This document shows positions 18,025 through 27,887 of a stretch of 64,000 nucleotides of DNA, piece by piece. This stretch comes from Marininema halotolerans. GTDB taxonomy: Bacteria; Bacillota; Bacilli; Thermoactinomycetales; DSM-45169. The DNA is taken from positions 170,853 through 234,852 of the forward strand of contig NZ_FPAA01000006.1 in the NCBI RefSeq assembly GCF_900116235.1. The letters run 5' to 3'. The position numbers and the translations under genes were made by a program. The stretch's first letter is position 1. Each line of letters starts with the position of its first letter. The notes beneath the pieces were generated by a model that saw only the letters and a program-made list of their open reading frames with translations, searched no databases and was not told where the DNA came from.

Positions 18025-19059
18025 ATGCGTGAACGGTTAGAAGCATTGAGAAAAGAAGCAGAAGTGGCAATCCAAGCTGCTGATGACTTGGAACAATTAC
18101 GTGACTTGCGCGTGCAATATCTCGGGAAAAAGGGTGAATTAACCGCGGTTCTTCGTGGAATGAAGGATGTATCAGCAGAGGACCGTCCTGTCATTGGGGG
18201 ACTCGCTAACGAGATTCGCAGCCAGATTGAAAATCTGTTGGCAGAAAAAGAGACGGCAGAACGGGAAGCAGCGTTAGAAAAACGCCTAGCGGCTGAGGCG
18301 ATTGATGTGACATTAGCAGCCCGTCCCCAACCCTTAGGTGGTATGCATCCCATTACGGCCGTTGTTGAACAGATCGAAGATATTTTTACAGGAATGGGGT
18401 TTGTTGTAGCAGAAGGGCCTGAAGTTGAAACGGATCGGTATAATTTTGAAGCCCTTAACCTCCCCCAGGATCACCCCGCTCGTGATATGCAGGATTCCTT
18501 TTATATCACGCCAGAGATTTTGCTTCGTACCCACACCTCTCCGGTTCAAGTACGCACGATGGAAGAAAAGGAAGGTCAAGTTCCTGTGAAAATTATTTGC
18601 CCTGGGAAGGTGTACCGGCGGGATGACGATGATGCTACCCATTCCCATCAATTTTATCAAGTGGAAGGTTTAGTAGTGGATCGTGGGATTGCAATGAGCG
18701 AACTGCATGGTATTTTGGCTGCCTTTGCTGAGAAAATGTTTGGCATGGCACTTGAAACGCGTCTACGTCCAAGCTACTTCCCCTTCACGGAACCGAGCGT
18801 TGAAATGGACATCTCTTGTATTAAGTGTAGCGGTAAAGGGTGTCGCATGTGTAAACAGACCGGATGGATCGAAATTTTAGGTGCAGGAATGGTTCATCCC
18901 CGTGTATTGGAAGGGGCGGGTTACGATTCGGAACGGTATACTGGGTTTGCCTTTGGTATGGGACCTGACCGAATCGCTCTACTCAAGTATGGTATTGATG
19001 ATATTCGCCACCTCTATACCAATGACTTAAAATTCCTACGTCAATTTCAATCCGTATAA
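18025..19059 (+). CDS. pheS: Phenylalanyl-tRNA synthetase alpha subunit
   Basis: The catalytic alpha subunit of the alpha2-beta2 enzyme that charges tRNA-Phe. It has an N-terminal coiled coil (about 1-85) and class II core motifs: the motif 2 region [21 protein letters not shown] and motif 3 [17 protein letters not shown]. The cysteine set [17 protein letters not shown] is as in Bacillus PheS. The ATG at 18025 with GAGGAGG ten bases upstream gives 344 residues, the same as B. subtilis PheS. An upstream in-frame TTG at 18016 sits too close to that site. It is regulated by the preceding T-box. Confidence 0.97.
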   Translation: MRERLEALRKEAEVAIQAADDLEQLRDLRVQYLGKKGELTAVLRGMKDVSAEDRPVIGGLANEIRSQIENLLAEKETAEREAALEKRLAAEAIDVTLAARPQPLGGMHPITAVVEQIEDIFTGMGFVVAEGPEVETDRYNFEALNLPQDHPARDMQDSFYITPEILLRTHTSPVQVRTMEEKEGQVPVKIICPGKVYRRDDDDATHSHQFYQVEGLVVDRGIAMSELHGILAAFAEKMFGMALETRLRPSYFPFTEPSVEMDISCIKCSGKGCRMCKQTGWIEILGAGMVHPRVLEGAGYDSERYTGFAFGMGPDRIALLKYGIDDIRHLYTNDLKFLRQFQSV

Positions 19060-19080
19060 GAGATAAAGGGGGAAGTAGCG

Positions 19081-21504
19081 ATGCTAGTATCATATCGATG
19101 GTTACAAAAATACGTCGACCTTAAGGAGACGACACCCGCTCAATTGGCAGAAGCGTTGACGCGTGGTGGAATTGAGGTGGATGTGATTGAAAATCGGGAT
19201 GGTGGCGTAGAAAAAGTCATCGTAGGCGAGGTAGTCGGAATGGAGCCACACCCCGATGCGGATAAGTTACGCGTTTGTTCAGTAGATGTGGGTACCGATG
19301 AACTGCTGCAAATCGTATGTGGAGCAGCCAATGTTGCACCCGGACAAAAAGTACCAGTCGCGATCCATGGTGCAAAGTTACCGGGCGGAATAAAAATCAA
19401 AAAATCAAAGTTGCGGGGCGTTCCTTCCCAAGGAATGATCTGTTCAGCAAAGGAATTGGGTTTACCTGAAAAATTACTGCCGAAGGAACAGCAAGAGGGA
19501 ATTTTGGTACTTCCTGATGAGGCTGGTATCGGGACCGATGTAAAAGAGATATTAGGGCTAAATGATCATGTATTGGAACTGGATCTAACACCCAACCGAT
19601 CCGATTGTCTGAGTATGACCGGTGTGGCCTATGAAGTCGCTGCGTTGCTGGACCGAGAAGTAAGCCTACCCCAATCGAAAGAAGCAGCAACCAAGGGTGA
19701 AAAGCCGTTAGAACTGGTGTTAGATGCGGAGGATGACTGCCCCTTTTATGCAGCACAGGTCGTTGAAGGACTGCAAGTCGCCCCATCCCCTCAATGGATG
19801 CAAAATATCTTGCTTGCCTCAGGCATTCGACCCATCAATAATATTGTTGACATCACAAACTATGTGATGTTAGAAATGGGTCAACCCTTACATGCATTTG
19901 ATTATGACCAAGTGACAGATGGGGAGATTGTGGTACGTCGGGCTCATCCTGGTGAACAGGTAGTAACATTGGATGGTGTAACACGGGCATGTGATGCGGA
20001 AACCTTACTGATTACGGATGGAACACAGCCCATAGGAATTGCGGGTGTGATGGGTGGAGCTAATTCAGAGGTGAAGGAGACGACAACCACCCTTTTGTTG
20101 GAGTCGGCCTACTTTGCGCCCCCTTCTATCCGGAAAGCGGCCCGTAAATTGGGGCTTCGCTCCGAAGCGAGTAGCCGATTTGAAAAGGGAGTCGATCCAG
20201 AACGGATCATTCCAGCATTAAATCGGGCTGTTGAGCTCCTCGGTGAATATGCTTTAGGTAAACCGGCGTCCAATGTGAAAACCCAATCCCTTGGTGGAAG
20301 CAATGAGGTTACCGTCACCCTGCGTCATGAGCGATTAATTGGTGTTCTTGGGGTGCAGATTCCTGAGGAAGCGGTCCAAGATATTTTCCGCCGACTTCGT
20401 TTTCCTATGGAAAAAGGGGATGGAGTCTATCATGTTCAGGTACCTTCTCGTCGTCCTGATATTTCCATCGAAGTGGATTTGATTGAGGAGGTTGCGCGCT
20501 TATACGGATACCATCGTATACCGACTACACTTCCATGGGGTCAACAATCTCCTGGCGTGTTGACAGAAGAGCAACGAATTCGCCGTATCATTCGTCGTAC
20601 ATTGCAGGAGGTAGGTCTATTTGAAGTCCTCAACTATAGTTTGACCTCTCCCGCACGGTTGTCTGAAGTGGAATTTCCCCTTGCAACAGGTTACCGACCG
20701 ATTCGCTTAACCATGCCTATGAGTGATGAGCGGAAGGTTCTACGCACCTGCCTCATTCCTCAATTGATTGAGACCGCAGAGTATAATGTTCACCGACGTG
20801 AGGCAGGAGCACAGCTTTTTGAGCTTGGTAAAATCTATTTGAGTGACGAAAAGAAGTTGACGCAACTCCCTGAAGAACGTTGGGAACTGGCGGGTCTTAT
20901 TACGGGGGAGACGCTTGCGAAACATTGGGATCAAGAAGCACAAAGCCCTGACTTCTTCTCGGTAAAAGGAATTCTCGAACACCTTTTCCTACGGCTTGGG
21001 GTGAAGGATGTGTCCATGCGGAGTGCGCGTTATAAAGGCTGGCATCCTGGGCGAACCGCAGAGATTTTGTTAGATGGGACTCCGATTGGTTTGCTGGGTC
21101 AATTGCACCCTCAAGTTGAGGAGGCACATGATTTAGGTGAGACCTATGCCTTCCAAGTGGCGGTGGCACCCATAATCACAAAAGTAGAAGGGGTTATCCC
21201 TACGGCTCGTCCACTGCCCCGATATCCTGCAGTTACACGGGATTTAGCGCTTGTGGTGGATCAAGAGGTGCCTGTAGCGCAATTGGAAGCGACCATTCGC
21301 GAAATCGGTGCCGATTTAGTTGAAAGTGTGACACTGTTTGATATGTTTACTGGCGCGCAAATTGGGGAAGGAAAGAAAAATATTGCCTATGCATTAAATT
21401 ATCGCGCGGAGGAACGAACGTTGACCGATGATGAAGTAAACCTTCGCCATGATGAAATCGTTGCGCAATTAAGCACCCGTTTTGATGCCAAGTTGCGTCA
21501 ATAA
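19081..21504 (+). CDS. pheT: Phenylalanyl-tRNA synthetase beta subunit
   Basis: The 807-residue beta subunit for tRNA-Phe recognition and editing. Domains in order are the EMAP-like tRNA-binding domain (about 40-150, GEVVGMEPHPDADKL), the B3/B4 editing domain (210-390), the B5 domain (400-475), the inactive synthetase-like core (480-680) and the C-terminal ferredoxin-fold anticodon-binding domain (710-807, YPAVTRDLALVVD). It lies 21 bases after pheS with a GGGGGAAG ribosome binding site. Unlike B. subtilis, no rnhC follows before zapA. Confidence 0.97.
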   Translation: MLVSYRWLQKYVDLKETTPAQLAEALTRGGIEVDVIENRDGGVEKVIVGEVVGMEPHPDADKLRVCSVDVGTDELLQIVCGAANVAPGQKVPVAIHGAKLPGGIKIKKSKLRGVPSQGMICSAKELGLPEKLLPKEQQEGILVLPDEAGIGTDVKEILGLNDHVLELDLTPNRSDCLSMTGVAYEVAALLDREVSLPQSKEAATKGEKPLELVLDAEDDCPFYAAQVVEGLQVAPSPQWMQNILLASGIRPINNIVDITNYVMLEMGQPLHAFDYDQVTDGEIVVRRAHPGEQVVTLDGVTRACDAETLLITDGTQPIGIAGVMGGANSEVKETTTTLLLESAYFAPPSIRKAARKLGLRSEASSRFEKGVDPERIIPALNRAVELLGEYALGKPASNVKTQSLGGSNEVTVTLRHERLIGVLGVQIPEEAVQDIFRRLRFPMEKGDGVYHVQVPSRRPDISIEVDLIEEVARLYGYHRIPTTLPWGQQSPGVLTEEQRIRRIIRRTLQEVGLFEVLNYSLTSPARLSEVEFPLATGYRPIRLTMPMSDERKVLRTCLIPQLIETAEYNVHRREAGAQLFELGKIYLSDEKKLTQLPEERWELAGLITGETLAKHWDQEAQSPDFFSVKGILEHLFLRLGVKDVSMRSARYKGWHPGRTAEILLDGTPIGLLGQLHPQVEEAHDLGETYAFQVAVAPIITKVEGVIPTARPLPRYPAVTRDLALVVDQEVPVAQLEATIREIGADLVESVTLFDMFTGAQIGEGKKNIAYALNYRAEERTLTDDEVNLRHDEIVAQLSTRFDAKLRQ

Positions 21505-21597
21505 ATTTGAAATCACTTTTCGGGGGCAGGAGGTTCATCTTTCTGGAACGAATTAGGAGGAAGTGGATCTTTTTGGCGGCTGGGGGGATTTGCACAC

Positions 21598-21849
21598 ATG
21601 AGTAAGAATAAACAAAGTGTAGAGATTTATGGACAGAAATACCATATTGTTGGTAAAGCGAGCCCAAGTTACATGCGTGATGTAGCTCGACAAGTGGACG
21701 ACAATATGCGTCACATCGCCGAAGGCAATCCCCGCCTCGATACGACGAAACTAGCTGTATTGTCCGCAGTGAACATCACGGATGCGTATATGAAATTGAA
21801 ACAGGAATATGAAGAGATTATCCATCTGATTGAAGATGAGCACGTGTGA
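21598..21849 (+). CDS. zapA: Cell division protein ZapA
   Basis: An 83-residue ZapA that bundles FtsZ protofilaments at the division site. The N-terminal beta part VEIYGQKYHIVGKASPSYM and the following helices with LDTTKLAVLSAVNITDAYMKL match Firmicute ZapA (B. subtilis 85 residues). The C-terminal half is a coiled coil. GGGGGG lies about ten bases before the ATG. It is followed by cvpA and polX as in B. subtilis. Confidence 0.9.
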   Translation: MSKNKQSVEIYGQKYHIVGKASPSYMRDVARQVDDNMRHIAEGNPRLDTTKLAVLSAVNITDAYMKLKQEYEEIIHLIEDEHV

Positions 21850-21868
21850 TGAAAAGCGAGGGAATTAA

Positions 21869-22396
21869 ATGGGCATCTTAGATTGGATCATCTTGTTGTT
21901 AGTTCTCGGTGGAGTGGTGCAAGGATATCGAAAAGGGTTGATTAAGGAAGTAGCATCCCTGATCGGTGTAATACTCGCAGTATACATTGCTTGGAAGTTT
22001 AGCGGTGATCTCGCGCCTACTTTGGCAAAGATCGTTCCATTGCCAGACTCTTGGACGGCAGGGGCTGCTGGATTACTTTCACTGGATACGGTTGTATATA
22101 GTACACTGGCGTTCATCCTGCTATTTTTCATTACCAAAATGGCAGTTTCTATGATCGCATCCTTTCTCACACAGATCACTCGTGTACCGGTATTATCTCA
22201 GTTAAATGGAGTCGGTGGAGCCGCTCTTGGTTTATTAAAAGCTTTCTTAATTACCATGGTGATCGTTAATCTACTTCATTTGGCACCCTGGGAAAATGGA
22301 AAAAAAGCAGTGCAGGATTCTGCCCTGGGAAAAGCAATTCTAGATGTTACCCCTGATTTAAAGGATACATGGGTAAAGGATCAAAGCAAGGTATGA
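21869..22396 (+). CDS. CvpA family membrane protein (YshB)
   Basis: A 175-residue CvpA/colicin V production-type protein with about four membrane segments (LDWIILLLVLGGVVQGYRKG at the N-terminus is the family start). Its molecular function in Firmicutes is not settled. It starts 19 bases after zapA and is probably cotranscribed. The C-terminal 30 residues are soluble. A terminator follows at 22402. Confidence 0.88.
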   Translation: MGILDWIILLLVLGGVVQGYRKGLIKEVASLIGVILAVYIAWKFSGDLAPTLAKIVPLPDSWTAGAAGLLSLDTVVYSTLAFILLFFITKMAVSMIASFLTQITRVPVLSQLNGVGGAALGLLKAFLITMVIVNLLHLAPWENGKKAVQDSALGKAILDVTPDLKDTWVKDQSKV

Positions 22397-22401
22397 GAAA
22401 G

Positions 22402-22424
22402 AACCCCCATTGAGGGGTTTTTTT
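22402..22424 (+). terminator. Terminator between cvpA and polX
   Basis: AACCCC (22402-22407) pairs with GGGGTT (22414-22419), with a run of seven Ts. It is short, so read-through into polX is likely. Confidence 0.7.
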
Positions 22425-22466
22425 CACTTTTGGGGAAGATGGAAAGAAGAGAGTGGAGGCAGATAT

Positions 22467-24200
22467 ATGGATAATAAAAGGGTAGCAAACATGGTACATG
22501 AATTGGCTGATATGATGGAGTTGCAAGGAGAAAACTCCTTTAAGGTGGGAGCATACCGAAAAGCGGCACGCGCCATCGAAAATAGTCGAGTGGCATTGCA
22601 TGAATTAGAAAAGGGACCGATTGAATTAAATGGGGTGGGCAAAGGAACTGCAGCAGTGATTCAAGAAATTTTGGATACGGGTCAGCTGCAAATGTTACAA
22701 GAGTTAAAAGCGGAACTTCCCCCCGAACTCCCTCCGTTACTTAAAATCCCAGGATTAGGGCCGAAGACGGTACATACCTTGTATCAATCGTTAGGGGTTA
22801 CAGGATTAAACGAGTTAGAAACGGTGATTGAGGAAGGGAAAGTGAAGCAGCTTCCTGGGTTTGGTCCCAAAAAGGAAAAAAATATCGCAGAGGGTATTCG
22901 TAAGATGAAGGAACGCCCGGAACGATACCTACTGGTGGACGCGTATAAGGTCGCAGAAATCATCCAGGCGCGTTTACGTGAATGTCCACACGTTCTTCGT
23001 GTGGAATTGGGTGGAAGCTTGCGCCGGATGAAAGAGACCGTCAAAGATATTGATGTAGTCGTTGCGACAGAGCATCCCAAGGAGGTTGCTTCGGTTTTGA
23101 AAAAGATGCCCGAAGTGGCTGATGTGATAAACGATGGAGATCGCAAAGTTAGTTTACAAGTAGAGATGGAGATCCCCATCCAAGTGGATGTGCGTTTTGT
23201 CCTTCCTCATCAATTTATTACGACCCTTCATCATTTTACAGGATCAAAGGAGCATAATGTTCGGGTGCGCCGGCGTGCAAAAACCTTTGGTTGGAAAGTG
23301 AGCGAGTACGGGATTTTTGACCCGGAGACAGAGGAAGAACACCCCTTTGAAACGGAGAAGGATTTATATGACCGACTCGATTTACCCTTTATTGCCCCCG
23401 AGATGAGGGAGGATCAAGGAGAGTTTGATCGTGATGAAAAGGATCTTCCCAAGCTCCTTACAAATGAAGATTATCAGGGTGATCTTCATATGCACACGCG
23501 TTGGAGTGATGGTACAGCTTCCGTCAAAGAGATGGCCCTTACTGCACAGAAGCGGGGGTATCGTTATATTGCAATTACGGATCATTCCCAATCCCTAAAA
23601 GTGGCTGGAGGATTGACAGCAGAGGATCTTAAAAAACAGCGGGAAGAAATTAATGCGGTGAATGAGGAGCTTTCTGGTATTACCGTACTTGCAGGGGTCG
23701 AAATGGATATTTTACCCAATGGTCAGTTGGATTTTCCTGATGAGGTACTTAAGGAATTGGATTGGGTAATCGCCTCGGTGCACACGGCTTTTCAACAGGA
23801 TGAAGACACGATTACTAAACGAATGCTACAGGCGATGGAAAACCCATATGTTCATATGATTGCCCATCCTACGGGTCGTCTGCTCAATCGCAGGGAACCG
23901 TACCGAGTCGATATGGATCGGGTGTTTCAGTGTGCGAAGGAGACAGGAACCATACTTGAATGTAATTCGAATCCCTATCGGCTGGATCTCAATGATGCGT
24001 ACTTACGGCGGGCAAAGGAAGAAGGGATCACGATTGCCATTAATACGGATGCTCACTCGCCTCAGGGAATGGAGCTGATTCGATACGGGATTGGAACGGC
24101 ACGTCGGGGTTGGCTTGAGGCGAAGGATGTCTTAAATACATGGCCGCTTGAGAAAGTATTGAGCCGTTTACAAGCAAAAAAAGAAGGCACGCTCTCTTGA
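22467..24200 (+). CDS. polX: DNA polymerase/3'-5' exonuclease PolX
   Basis: A 577-residue family X polymerase used in base excision repair. The N-terminal part has the HhH region (IPGLGPKTV, LPGFGPKKEKNI), and the palm has the catalytic aspartates in DIDVVV and VQVDVR (about 200-250). The PHP domain from about 339 carries metal ligands in GDLHMHTRWSDG, ITDHSQS, GVEMD, SVH, AHPTGR and NTDAHS, the source of exonuclease and AP endonuclease activity. The ATG at 22467 has GTGGAGGC seven bases upstream; an earlier frame start at 22410 lies in the terminator. Length is close to B. subtilis PolX (570). Confidence 0.95.
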   Translation: MDNKRVANMVHELADMMELQGENSFKVGAYRKAARAIENSRVALHELEKGPIELNGVGKGTAAVIQEILDTGQLQMLQELKAELPPELPPLLKIPGLGPKTVHTLYQSLGVTGLNELETVIEEGKVKQLPGFGPKKEKNIAEGIRKMKERPERYLLVDAYKVAEIIQARLRECPHVLRVELGGSLRRMKETVKDIDVVVATEHPKEVASVLKKMPEVADVINDGDRKVSLQVEMEIPIQVDVRFVLPHQFITTLHHFTGSKEHNVRVRRRAKTFGWKVSEYGIFDPETEEEHPFETEKDLYDRLDLPFIAPEMREDQGEFDRDEKDLPKLLTNEDYQGDLHMHTRWSDGTASVKEMALTAQKRGYRYIAITDHSQSLKVAGGLTAEDLKKQREEINAVNEELSGITVLAGVEMDILPNGQLDFPDEVLKELDWVIASVHTAFQQDEDTITKRMLQAMENPYVHMIAHPTGRLLNRREPYRVDMDRVFQCAKETGTILECNSNPYRLDLNDAYLRRAKEEGITIAINTDAHSPQGMELIRYGIGTARRGWLEAKDVLNTWPLEKVLSRLQAKKEGTLS

Positions 24201-24234
24201 AATATGTGTTGGGAGAAGAGAAGGTTCGATCATG

Positions 24235-24264
24235 TGAATAGGGGTGGAAAACGATGGGATACTA
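24235..24264 (+). promoter_or_regulatory. Sigma-G/F-like promoter of the SleB-like gene
   Basis: TGAATA (24235-24240) and GATACTA (24258-24264) are 17 bases apart, close to the forespore sigma-G pattern (GNATR, CATNNTA). B. subtilis sleB is sigma-G dependent, which fits. The match is by eye. Confidence 0.55.
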
Positions 24265-24307
24265 ATCACACATAAACCCCACCTCGAAAGAGAAAGGTTG
24301 ACACAGT

Positions 24308-25324
24308 ATGTTTAAGCGTAAATGGCTATTTCTCTTCACAATCCTTATCCTAGGAACCTTCATGGTTCCCTCCTTCTCCTATGCGAAGTCGATACCGATC
24401 CAACCTGGGAAACCAGCAAAGGCATCAGCGATGCAAGGTACCCTTCGAATGGGATCATCAGGTGGTGAGGTGAGTGAGTTGCAAGCACGCCTCAAGTACC
24501 TGGGTTTTTATCAGGGTAAAATTGATGGCCAATTTGATTGGCGAACCCATCGTGCCCTTCGCGCTTTTCAGAATCAATTTAGAGTAGCAGTGGACGGTGT
24601 ATATGGATTTAAAACAAAGAAATTGTTGCGTGAGGCAACGAAAGGCTGGGCGCCTGGAGTTGAAAACCGCATTTATCACAAAGGTGATCGTGGCGGTTAT
24701 GTCTATGAATTACAAGGACGATTAAAGTACCTCGACTATTATCGGGGGAAAGTGGATGGCAAATTTGGTGCCCAGACAGATCGTGCAGTAAAAGATTTTC
24801 AGTATCGGTTTGGTATGAAAGTGGATGGTGAAGTAGGCGCACGTACCAAGCTGAAGTTGTGGCGAGCTACGCGTGGCTACACAACCGCCAAAAAAGGGGC
24901 AACAGCACAACCCTCGAAGATGACGGAAGTAAAGCCAATGAAGGATGTACCTGCTTCCAACAATGGTTTATCACCACAAGATATTGATCTGATTGCAAAA
25001 GCGGTGACGGGTGAAGCGCGTGGTGAGCCCTATTCTGGACAAGTTGCAGTTGCTGCGGTGATATTAAACCGGCTGGATAGCAATCAATTTCCGGATAGTC
25101 CATCGTCAATTATTTATGAGCCGCTGGCTTTTACGGCGGTCGCAGATGGTCAAATTAATATGGCGCCAGCTTCTAGTTGTAAGCGTGCGGTTTATGATGC
25201 TCTCAATGGCTGGGACCCTTCTAATGGGGCACTCTACTACTTTAACCCTGAAACGGCTACCTCAGAATGGATTTGGGGTCGACCGCAGATCAAGAAAATC
25301 GGTAAACATATCTTTATGCGTTAA
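24308..25324 (+). CDS. sleB: Spore cortex-lytic enzyme-like cell wall hydrolase
   Basis: A 338-residue secreted hydrolase. A signal peptide covers about 1-26 (ending FSYA). Two peptidoglycan-binding repeats follow: 50-108 (GGEVSELQARLKYLGFY...) and 120-178 (GGYVYELQGRLKYLDYY...). The C-terminal Hydrolase_2 domain (about 215-338) has the catalytic glutamate in AVTGEARGEPY and AAVILNR. SleB is a lytic transglycosylase that degrades spore cortex at germination. The typical SleB has one binding repeat, so the two repeats are unusual and a SleB-like cell wall hydrolase of other timing is possible. No ypeB partner follows. The upstream promoter resembles sigma-G. Confidence 0.82.
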   Translation: MFKRKWLFLFTILILGTFMVPSFSYAKSIPIQPGKPAKASAMQGTLRMGSSGGEVSELQARLKYLGFYQGKIDGQFDWRTHRALRAFQNQFRVAVDGVYGFKTKKLLREATKGWAPGVENRIYHKGDRGGYVYELQGRLKYLDYYRGKVDGKFGAQTDRAVKDFQYRFGMKVDGEVGARTKLKLWRATRGYTTAKKGATAQPSKMTEVKPMKDVPASNNGLSPQDIDLIAKAVTGEARGEPYSGQVAVAAVILNRLDSNQFPDSPSSIIYEPLAFTAVADGQINMAPASSCKRAVYDALNGWDPSNGALYYFNPETATSEWIWGRPQIKKIGKHIFMR

Positions 25325-25330
25325 CAAGAC

Positions 25331-25360
25331 AACCGACCGACTAAGGTCGGTTTCTTTTTG
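25331..25360 (+). terminator. Terminator after the SleB-like gene
   Basis: AACCGACC (25331-25338) pairs with GGTCGGTT (25345-25352), followed by TCTTTTT. Confidence 0.85.
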
Positions 25361-25367
25361 CTGACCA

Positions 25368-25376
25368 TGGTATAAT
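25368..25376 (+). promoter_or_regulatory. Extended -10 promoter of mutS2
   Basis: TGGTATAAT is a TGn extended -10 with perfect TATAAT, 41 bases before the mutS2 start codon. Confidence 0.55.
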
Positions 25377-25416
25377 ATTTGAAAGAATTTGCGGTTTACA
25401 AAAAGGGAGTGTCATT

Positions 25417-27774
25417 TTGGAATTACATACGCTTCAAACCCTTGAATATTCTCATATATTGGCGTTATTAGAAGAGCAGGCTTCCTCTGAAATGGGGAAA
25501 GAAGTGATTCGAAAGTTATCGCCCAGTGATGATCCTGAAAAGGTTCGTCATATGCTAGCGACAACAGCGGAGGGCATGGATGTACTGCGACTAAAGGGGT
25601 TTCCGTCCTTAGCTGGAGTAAAAGATATACGTAGTGTCGTCAAGCGCGCCCGTCTGGGAAGTATTCTTTCTCCGACGGACTTAAGGAAAGTGGCAGGTAC
25701 AGCGTATGGCGAGCGTCAAGTAAAAAATGTGATCGCTTCCATTGAAGAAGAAGAGACTCCCCTCACCATCTTACGAGGGTTTATGGAGAATCTTACGGAC
25801 CTAGCTGAATTGGTAAAATCGATTCACTCCGCGATTGATGTGGATGGACAAGTTATGGATGACGCGAGTACGGAACTTGCGCGAATTCGCCGAAGTATGA
25901 CGCAATTGCAAGGGGGAATTCGCTCTACCCTTGATCAAATGATTAAAAGCTCACAATATCAAAAGATGCTACAGGATCCAATTGTCACCCAACGTAATGA
26001 TCGTTATGTACTCCCAGTTAAGCAGGAATATCGTTCGGCCTTTGGTGGCATGATTCATGATCAGTCTGCTTCTGGTCAAACCTTATTCATTGAACCAGAA
26101 GCGGTTGTCCAACAAAATAACCGTCTGCGCGAATTAGAGTGGGAAGAAGAAAGAGAAGTTGAACGGATCCTTAGTCAATTGACCGAACAAGTTGCTGAAT
26201 GTGGTGAGGCGTTATTAGTTAACTTAAGCGTGTTGACTGAATTGGATATTGTTATAGCAAAGGGACGCTTTGGGGGGGTATTAAAGGGAGTTTGTCCCGA
26301 GATAGCTGAAGGTGGCATGTTGATCTTGAAAAAAGCGAGACATCCCTTAATTCCCCTCGATCAAGTGGTACCCTTGGATGTAGAACTAGGTGGTGAGAGA
26401 CAGGGAATTATCATCACTGGACCCAATACGGGGGGGAAAACGGTTTCCTTAAAAACAGTCGGTCTCTTGGCGTTAATGGGACAGTCGGGCATGCCAATTC
26501 CTGCGGAGGATGGGAGTGTCTTACCCGTTTATAATGGGATCTTTGCGGATATTGGCGATGAGCAGAGTATTGAACAAAATCTTTCTACTTTTTCTGCTCA
26601 TATGACCAATATTATACGCATTTTAGATAAGGTTGAAAAACGAAGCCTTGTTTTACTTGATGAACTTGGAGCGGGAACCGACCCAACTGAAGGGGCTGCT
26701 CTTGCCATTTCGATATTAGAGTACATTCTCGCTAAGGGATCTCCTTTAATGGCAACCACTCATTATAACGAATTAAAAGTCTTTGCCCATTCTAGAGCGG
26801 GAGTAACCAATGCAAGTGTAGAGTTTGATGTAGAAACACTTAGCCCCACTTATCGCCTCTTGATGGGTGTACCCGGGAAAAGTAATGCCTTTGATATCGC
26901 TCGACGTTTGGGATTGCCCCAAGAAATTGTTGCAGAGGGACGTTCCCATATCTCGACGGATGAGAACCGATTAGAAGAGATGATTTCGGGTTTAACAAAA
27001 GATCGTCGCCAAGCAGAAGAAGATCGTACAGAAGCTGAGCAACTTCGCATGCAGGCGGAGCATCTTCATCAAGAGTATGAAGAAAAATTACAAACTTTGG
27101 AGACGGAGAAAGAAAAATTACGAGAAAAAGCCCGATTAGAAGCTCGAACCATCGTTACTCGTGCGAAAAGAGAAACCGAAGAAGTCATGAAGGAGCTCAG
27201 GGAATGGGCGAAGGCGCGTCCCCAAGAGCTAAAGGAACATCAGTTGACTGAAATGAAAAAACGATTGGATCAAGCGGAACCCGAGGCTTCCATTCGACGC
27301 TCGAGTCGTGTGACGACTACCAAACCACGCTCGATTCAAGTAGGGGATCAGGTACTAGTGCGCAGTTTTGGTCAGAAGGGACAAGTTACCGAGGATTTAG
27401 GTGGTGGAGAATTTCAAGTGAGCCTGGGTCTGATGAAGATGAAAGTCTCCGAAAAGGATATGGAATGGAAATCATCACCTAAACCGGCGAAGGAGCAAGG
27501 CAGTACCTTTTATCGTCGTCAGTCTGTGGATGTCAAACATGAGTTGGACCTGCGTGGGAAGATGGTAGAAGAGGCAATTCCAGAAATTGATAAATATTTG
27601 GATGATGCACTGATGGCAGGTTATCCAAAAGTCTCTCTGATTCATGGAAAAGGGACCGGTGCTCTTAGAACGGGTGTGCAAAAATATTTACAACGTCATC
27701 CACGAGTGAAAGAGTACCGTCTAGGTGAGCAAGGTGAGGGCGGTACAGGGGTAACCGTCGTCGAACTTCGCTGA
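25417..27774 (+). CDS. mutS2: Endonuclease MutS2 (ribosome rescue/anti-recombination ATPase)
   Basis: A 785-residue MutS2. The MutS core lacks the mismatch-binding domain. The ABC ATPase has the Walker A GPNTGGKT (about 335) and Walker B LVLLDELGAGTDP (about 410). A long coiled coil spans about 515-620, and a KOW-like linker plus C-terminal Smr domain (about 705-785, with ELDLRGKM and HGKGTGALR) completes it. MutS2 was described as suppressing homologous recombination and, in B. subtilis, as splitting collided ribosomes. The start is a TTG at 25417 with GGGAG upstream. A tiny membrane peptide gene follows after 23 bases. Confidence 0.95.
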   Translation: MELHTLQTLEYSHILALLEEQASSEMGKEVIRKLSPSDDPEKVRHMLATTAEGMDVLRLKGFPSLAGVKDIRSVVKRARLGSILSPTDLRKVAGTAYGERQVKNVIASIEEEETPLTILRGFMENLTDLAELVKSIHSAIDVDGQVMDDASTELARIRRSMTQLQGGIRSTLDQMIKSSQYQKMLQDPIVTQRNDRYVLPVKQEYRSAFGGMIHDQSASGQTLFIEPEAVVQQNNRLRELEWEEEREVERILSQLTEQVAECGEALLVNLSVLTELDIVIAKGRFGGVLKGVCPEIAEGGMLILKKARHPLIPLDQVVPLDVELGGERQGIIITGPNTGGKTVSLKTVGLLALMGQSGMPIPAEDGSVLPVYNGIFADIGDEQSIEQNLSTFSAHMTNIIRILDKVEKRSLVLLDELGAGTDPTEGAALAISILEYILAKGSPLMATTHYNELKVFAHSRAGVTNASVEFDVETLSPTYRLLMGVPGKSNAFDIARRLGLPQEIVAEGRSHISTDENRLEEMISGLTKDRRQAEEDRTEAEQLRMQAEHLHQEYEEKLQTLETEKEKLREKARLEARTIVTRAKRETEEVMKELREWAKARPQELKEHQLTEMKKRLDQAEPEASIRRSSRVTTTKPRSIQVGDQVLVRSFGQKGQVTEDLGGGEFQVSLGLMKMKVSEKDMEWKSSPKPAKEQGSTFYRRQSVDVKHELDLRGKMVEEAIPEIDKYLDDALMAGYPKVSLIHGKGTGALRTGVQKYLQRHPRVKEYRLGEQGEGGTGVTVVELR

Positions 27775-27797
27775 TTTGATCGCAAAGGAGAATCAAC

Positions 27798-27887
27798 ATG
27801 TTAGCACGCTTATCTCTCATTTTATGTACAATTGCCCTCATCTTTTTTATAGTGGGGTCCATCTGGTTTTACTTGCATGCCATGTAA
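27798..27887 (+). CDS. 29-residue membrane peptide after mutS2
   Basis: A 30-codon reading frame starts with ATG at 27798, preceded by AAAGGAG eight bases upstream. It encodes a peptide with one hydrophobic segment (IALIFFIVGSIWFYL) and a short basic N-terminus (MLARL). I recognise no family. The strong ribosome binding site, position 23 bases behind mutS2 and uninterrupted membrane segment support translation. B. subtilis has the unrelated membrane protein gene yshE here. Confidence 0.55.
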   Translation: MLARLSLILCTIALIFFIVGSIWFYLHAM

